This document shows, in pieces, positions 60,029 to 64,000 of a stretch of 64,000 nt of DNA. Source of the stretch: Salisapilia sapeloensis. Taxonomy: Eukaryota > Oomycota > Peronosporomycetes > Peronosporales > Salisapiliaceae. The notes beneath the pieces were generated by a model. That model had not been told where the DNA came from and made no database searches. It saw only the letters and a program-made list of their open reading frames with translations. Position numbers and translations under genes: made by a program. The stretch covers positions 1-64,000 of the forward strand of contig JAADVB010000005.1 of assembly GCA_023334545.1 (NCBI GenBank), given 5' to 3'. The stretch's first letter is position 1. Every line of letters starts with the position of its first letter.

Positions 60029-60775
60029 ATGGGCTGCTGTCATTCTACGAAATCACATGAAGTGTCCGAACGTGCCGTTCCCACAGAACATGATCTACCG
60101 ACATACGAGGCGGAAGTATCAGCTCATGCAACACGTCCGTCGCAAGTTGACTTATCAGATCACAGTGTGCCTACGGAAGAAAGAGAATCTGATCTTTCTC
60201 GTTCGCGCCAGCACGTCAGTCGTTTATGCACTTTGCCAGAGACCATATTGATGCGCGGTGAATCAAGTGGTACGATACATACGCATAACTTGTGGAAATC
60301 AGAATTACAGGTTACTAGCACCAAGATGACACATCTTGAAGTATCCGATGTACTATGCATGCCGAGCGAAGAGACCAACTGTGAAGCACGGAGAGAGGTG
60401 GAGCGAACGCCAGAAGACTGCGGGTTGGCCAACAGTTTGGACGTCACGTCAATAGCGCATAGGAAGAGTTGTACTCGAGAGTTGGCTAGTTTTGACGATC
60501 TTCCGATCGACTCGATGTACCATCGTCTCCAGCTGGCGAAAATTGCGCTGGAGGAGGCTGAAGCTCGCGAAGCTCGTCGAAAAGAAGCGGAGCAGTTGGA
60601 GAGAGAGATGAATGAATATAAAAACGTTTTCTCCTCGTGGTCGGTATCAGACACGTTTATTGTAACGTGTCAAGCACAATTGCACGACGTGGCAGTGGTA
60701 GCCTTGATGACTGCCGCTTCCTATCGCATTCGATTTCATACTGGCCGTACTTGCGTAGAGATTGCAAGAAAGTAG
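60029..60775 (+). CDS. MGCC lipid-anchored protein, function unknown
   Basis: 248 residues. MGCCHSTKSHE at the start fits myristoylation at Gly2 and palmitoylation at Cys3/Cys4, so membrane anchoring is likely. The middle is polar and likely disordered. Residues about 165-205 form a charged helix (LPIDSMYHRLQLAKIALEEA, then EARRKEAEQLEREMNEYK). After this the reading (SDTFIVTCQAQLHDVAVVAL) changes character. A 52-nt GTATCA...GGCAG stretch at about 60642-60693 looks like an intron, but removing it brings an early stop (SSWSW). The true C-terminus is uncertain. No catalytic domain was recognised. Similar MGCC proteins occur widely in oomycetes and apicomplexans as membrane-tethered scaffolds. 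Confidence 0.65.
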   Translation: MGCCHSTKSHEVSERAVPTEHDLPTYEAEVSAHATRPSQVDLSDHSVPTEERESDLSRSRQHVSRLCTLPETILMRGESSGTIHTHNLWKSELQVTSTKMTHLEVSDVLCMPSEETNCEARREVERTPEDCGLANSLDVTSIAHRKSCTRELASFDDLPIDSMYHRLQLAKIALEEAEAREARRKEAEQLEREMNEYKNVFSSWSVSDTFIVTCQAQLHDVAVVALMTAASYRIRFHTGRTCVEIARK

Positions 60776-61626
60776 CACTTGCCGCGATTGTTCAGTGCGA
60801 ACACCGAAGTGGCATTCTTTCTGGAAAGTCGAGATGGGATAGCCGATGGTGCGTTATTGCAGTTGAACTTGTAGCTTTGAGCTCTTGGGTAGCATATCTT
60901 GATAACTGAACGGAAGGCAGAGATCGGTCCTACGTGTCCTCACGTACTAGAAACAAGTTTCAAGTCGCAAGCGACTTGTACTCGTGGCTACGTTTCAAGC
61001 TGACAATTTTCCACCTTTCCATTGCGGGAAAAGTTTCGAAGCTTCTACTCTTGCAACCACGCTACTGAGGATACTGCGTTGCGAATCTCTTGATCGCATA
61101 TGTGGAATTCGTGACGTTCATGAATACATGAAGGGGCTACTAAAGATGTTGCATGCAGTCAAGAAGTCTACCCACGCACTCGTCACCTTGAACCCGTGAC
61201 TCTCGTCGCCATGAGTTGAGTCGACAGCCACTCTGGACGACAGATCCCACCTTGCTACTGACACCCCACCAGCTGATCTCTAGAGGGGTTAATAAAAAAC
61301 CGCCTTTTTCATTGAAGCGGACGAAACGCATGGGCTTATCCCTCCGGCGTACCCGTCTACTCAGGCTTTCTGGTTTTGCGCTCTCCCAGCACCCTCTTAT
61401 CCGCCGTTTCCTACCGACCTGCACAGCCTCAACGTGAATAGATCTACTTGCGACTCCAAGCCAGTCTTCCATCAACGAGTGCCAAGCGAACGGACCCATC
61501 TTCGTCGGACAAAGACCAGGCCAGCTTTCAGCTGCTGTCGGTACTAACGGCTGCAAGAGGTTCATTTCCGATTTTCCCTCCCGACGTCCAACTCTCCGTG
61601 TACTACGCGTTCCAAAGATCAAGACG
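60776..61626. other. Intergenic stretch with a short hairpin
   Basis: About 0.85 kb. A perfect 8-bp inverted repeat (CAAGTCGC, AA, GCGACTTG) lies at 60961-60978. A plus-strand frame from about 60984 to 61199 (ATFQADNFPPFHCGKSFEAS, no ATG) has no motif. The last 200 bp are pyrimidine-rich on the plus strand and probably hold the leader of the next gene. No RNA gene was seen. Confidence 0.4.
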
Positions 61627-63003
61627 ATGGCTGCCGGCATGACCTTGCCACATCTCCATTCCACTTCGCCTGACGACCAGCACACGGCGCCTCCGCCAGC
61701 ATCCTTCCCGTCCGGACCGACCATGGCAGACACCACCGCTAGCTACGCGCCGCCTTATTATGCCAACTACGCCATGCAGACCAAGTCACTCGCACAAGAC
61801 TACTCGGCCGACCCTCTCCCGTTTAACTACAGATACTCCATGTTTCCACCATCTCTGCCTAGAGACCATGAGCATCGAGGATATCCTTTTCCACCGAAAG
61901 ACGACGATGTGAATCAGTCACGAACGTACCCACGTCTGCCGTCCTACCCGTCCGTCGAACCAACATTCCCACGCGCATCCTTTGCACCCGTCACATCCTT
62001 GACGTCCATACCGACGTTATCATCCACCTTCCTCTCCTCTTCCTCGAGCAACTATTATTATGATTCCGCGCCGATCAAAAAGCAGGAGCCACCAGAGCAA
62101 GACGACTATGGCGTCGTTGGCAGCCTCGAAAGCGCTTCCCAAGAAGCTGTCATCAAGCTCAAGACGCCGCTTAAGCGCAAGTACTGGCGCAATGGACGAC
62201 GGAATCTACAGTGCTTCCCTACCTGCAAGGTCTACGGAGACTACTCGGACATCAAGCTCGAGGACTTAAAGCAGCATGACTTTATGTGGGGCAAGTGCCG
62301 TGGCTCGGTCGTCACTGAAGTCACATTGAACACGAACGTCAATTTCGACGACGTGCTCCTCTTGGCACGCGTCCATTCACTCGAGAACCTACCCGTCCCG
62401 TTCGAAGAAGCTGTCGTGCGCGAGTGCATGCTCGGTCGTATCGTCGAACCAGATGCTATGGACGCGATGAAAGAAGCGTGGATCACTGGCGAGCGTCTTC
62501 CAGACTTTGTCCAGCAAGACGCACACGTTGCGTCGTTCGAATTCAAGCCGAAAGTGTGGAAGTACGCCGAGGACATGGCGCAAGGCAAGTGCAAGCGTCG
62601 AAACGTCCAGTACTACGTTCAGTTCGAAGCCTTCGTCCTCATGCGATCGGGTGAAAGGAGTTACTTTGCGTGCATCGGATCCGGTATGAGCACTCCGTTC
62701 GAAGTTGGGTCGAGTCGAGTCCTTGCTCGTCAGAAACGTAAAGCTGCGGCGAAGGAGGATGCGAGACAAAGTCTATTAACTCCACACTATTCTTTCTACA
62801 ATCAGTCGCAATCGAGAGGGTATGTCGGGTATGAAGCCATGGGGTACACTGGTCAACTGGAAGCATCAGATGACGCTGCTATTGCAGCAGGACAATTGCT
62901 CAATGTCGGATCGAAACGAAGGTTTAGTGAAGTAGAGAGAGAGGATGCCGAGTGGAAGAATGGAAGTAAGTCAGCACGACAACCGTCGCTGCAGAGTGTT
63001 TAA
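61627..63003 (+). CDS. Hypothetical protein with Pro/Tyr-rich N-terminus
   Basis: 458 residues, single exon, not assigned to a family. The first 150 residues are rich in Pro, Tyr and Ser (PPYYANYAMQTKSLAQDYSA) and probably disordered. A basic segment follows (LKTPLKRKYWRNGRRNLQCF). Residues about 195-360 look folded: PTCKVYGDYSDIKLEDLKQH, FMWGKCRGSVVTEVTLNTNV, FDDVLLLARVHSLENLPVPF, and YYVQFEAFVLMRSGERSYF. The tail holds a possible nuclear signal (KRKAAAKEDARQ and SKRRFSEVERE). Layout suggests a nuclear regulator, but no DNA-binding domain is recognised. The gene is convergent with TRAPPC3 with 67 bp between stops. The coding sequence is strong by length and codon regularity. Confidence 0.8.
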   Translation: MAAGMTLPHLHSTSPDDQHTAPPPASFPSGPTMADTTASYAPPYYANYAMQTKSLAQDYSADPLPFNYRYSMFPPSLPRDHEHRGYPFPPKDDDVNQSRTYPRLPSYPSVEPTFPRASFAPVTSLTSIPTLSSTFLSSSSSNYYYDSAPIKKQEPPEQDDYGVVGSLESASQEAVIKLKTPLKRKYWRNGRRNLQCFPTCKVYGDYSDIKLEDLKQHDFMWGKCRGSVVTEVTLNTNVNFDDVLLLARVHSLENLPVPFEEAVVRECMLGRIVEPDAMDAMKEAWITGERLPDFVQQDAHVASFEFKPKVWKYAEDMAQGKCKRRNVQYYVQFEAFVLMRSGERSYFACIGSGMSTPFEVGSSRVLARQKRKAAAKEDARQSLLTPHYSFYNQSQSRGYVGYEAMGYTGQLEASDDAAIAAGQLLNVGSKRRFSEVEREDAEWKNGSKSARQPSLQSV

Positions 63004-63070
63004 GAAGTCAATGTGAATGAAGATAGTTGCGTTTACAACCATGTGTACGATTCAGTTTGAAAGAAGAAGA

Positions 63071-63951
63071 CTAGCCTTCCTTGTACTCGTCTCCCATCTC
63101 TTCCTCAATACGTCCCTTCCATTCCAATCTAACATGTAGTCGTTTATGTTTCTTATTATGACACGAAGAAGGGTATGTTCATACCGGATTTCAGTCGCTT
63201 CATCGCCTTGGAGGACATCTTTTACGAATTTAGCGTCGACACGTAGATGGACCATCTCTAGTGCTCCACGAATGACACCACACAACACGTTCGAGTACCA
63301 TAACTCGCCATAAGCATTCGAAGGGAGTTCCACGAACTCTATAGGACCGTGAGAACGAATAGATGAAAGATATGAGAAGTATGTGTTTATACCAGCGAGT
63401 GGGTTGTCACTTAAGAAGAGACTGCAAGCCGTTCCATCGTTATTCCAGAGGGAGAGATCGACGGATACGCCCAAAAACATTTTAAACGCGACATGTGCAA
63501 TCACTTCCGCTGTCTCGCGAAAGTCATGGCATGTTGTGATACCAGACTTTGCCAGGAACTCATCAATCAAACGAATGCCAATGTTGTAGCCCCTGGAAGT
63601 CGATTAAAACATCGTCAGCAGCCACTTCGATACATACACATGCCGAGGCATACATTTTGTCAAGCTGCTTATTCACTTCTCGAAGGTCTTCATGGTCCTT
63701 TACCAACTATTGCAAATGGGGAGTGAGATACAAGTCTTTAGATATGTATGCAGGATGACAGATACCTGCGTGACCATGGCACCGTACGTGAGCGCAAAGA
63801 ACTCCCCGTTCTACTCATAAAATGCATCAATGAGAGTCGTCTTCAAAGTGTAGCACGTGATAGATGCACACAAGGTAAATCAACGTACAACTTTAGGCAT
63901 TTTAGCCCATGCGACCTCCCCAAGACGCTCATTCGGCTTCGCATTCGCCAT
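63071..63951 (-). CDS. TRAPPC3: TRAPP complex subunit TRAPPC3/BET3
   Basis: Five exons: 63951-63889, 63810-63766, 63706-63654, 63592-63185 and 63128-63071, giving 208 residues. The protein reads MANAKPNERLGEVAWAKMPK, NGEFFALTYGAMVTQ, LVKDHEDLREVNKQLDK, MGYNIGIRLIDEFLAKSG, CHDFRETAEVIAHVAFKMFL, DNPL, FVELP, LWYSNVLCGVIRGALEMV and EIRLEWKGRIEEEMGDEYKE. The cysteine in CHDFRETA is the conserved palmitoylation site. BET3 is the central subunit of TRAPP, which tethers ER-derived vesicles and activates Rab1/Ypt1. An insert of about 20 residues (NTYFSYLSSIRSHG) lies before FVELP. Reading past the GTATGA donor at 63184 gives a longer false C-terminus; splicing restores the family ending. All five junctions keep frame. 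Confidence 0.95.
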
Positions 63952-64000
63952 CTCGATTTATATGTCGGAAGTGTGCCAATATCTAACAAATTCCAAACTA

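Noticed and set aside
60961-60978. 8-bp hairpin CAAGTCGC/GCGACTTG as a functional RNA
   Set aside because: Arms this short are expected by chance in 64 kb; noted only as part of the intergenic description.
61140-61736. Minus-strand 198-codon frame opposite the gene at 61627
   Set aside because: Low-complexity reading (Trp/Gly/Arg-rich) antisense to a leader and a confident gene; no motif.
1-64000. tRNA genes, rRNA, CRISPR arrays, bacterial-type terminators and insertion sequences
   Set aside because: A visual scan for T-loop sequences, regularly spaced repeats and terminal inverted repeats found none that held up; the region is eukaryotic nuclear DNA.

Overview
The window is nuclear DNA of a flagellated oomycete (water mould). 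The evidence is the gene set: a bifunctional aspartokinase-homoserine dehydrogenase, a FYVE plus PI3-kinase fusion, a myristoylated CDPK, a mitochondrial-type LpxB, secreted cysteine-rich and DNase II-like proteins, a polytopic membrane-protein family with a second copy in the window, and flagellar genes (IFT dynein-2 heavy chain, kinesin-9-like motor, a probable axonemal protein). Genes are closely packed on both strands. Introns are short (39-79 nt in the 28 I could place) and all begin GTA. A compact zoospore-forming lineage such as a white rust (Albugo) would fit, but I cannot fix the genus.

Layout. 1-5 kb: last exon of a membrane-protein paralog, a small gene, a probable axonemal protein, an AlgH/UPF0301 protein with a LYR-like N-terminus, an ankyrin-like remnant, and a six-repeat secreted cysteine-rich protein. 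5.7-11.5 kb, all minus: LpxB (7 exons), NAA15, REEP5/Yop1-like. 11.7-21.4 kb: FYVE-PI3K, an organelle-type kinase, and two GFA/CENP-V-like zinc proteins on either side of the full-length membrane protein. 22-30 kb: kinesin-9-like motor with a PH-like tail, CDPK, a gene-poor gap, DNase II-like protein. 30-46.6 kb: AT-rich gap, DDX42-like helicase, SAPS phosphatase subunit, NHL-repeat protein, AK-HSDH, ELAPOR-like membrane protein, basic protein with a ubiquitin-fold-like region. 46.8-59.8 kb: dynein-2 heavy chain in one uninterrupted 13-kb reading frame. 60-64 kb: MGCC lipid-anchored protein, an unrecognised protein, TRAPPC3/BET3.

How the genes relate. There are no operons; neighbours are mostly unrelated housekeeping genes in divergent or convergent pairs, with gaps of 55-215 bp. 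Themes that recur are flagellar motility (dynein-2, kinesin-9-like, probable axonemal protein), membrane and lipid signalling (FYVE-PI3K, CDPK, MGCC protein), trafficking (TRAPPC3, REEP, ELAPOR-like) and secretion (cysteine-repeat protein, DNase II). I found no tRNA, rRNA, CRISPR array, intact transposon or bacterial-type insertion. Splice sites were read by eye from frame continuity and family similarity; no search was run.
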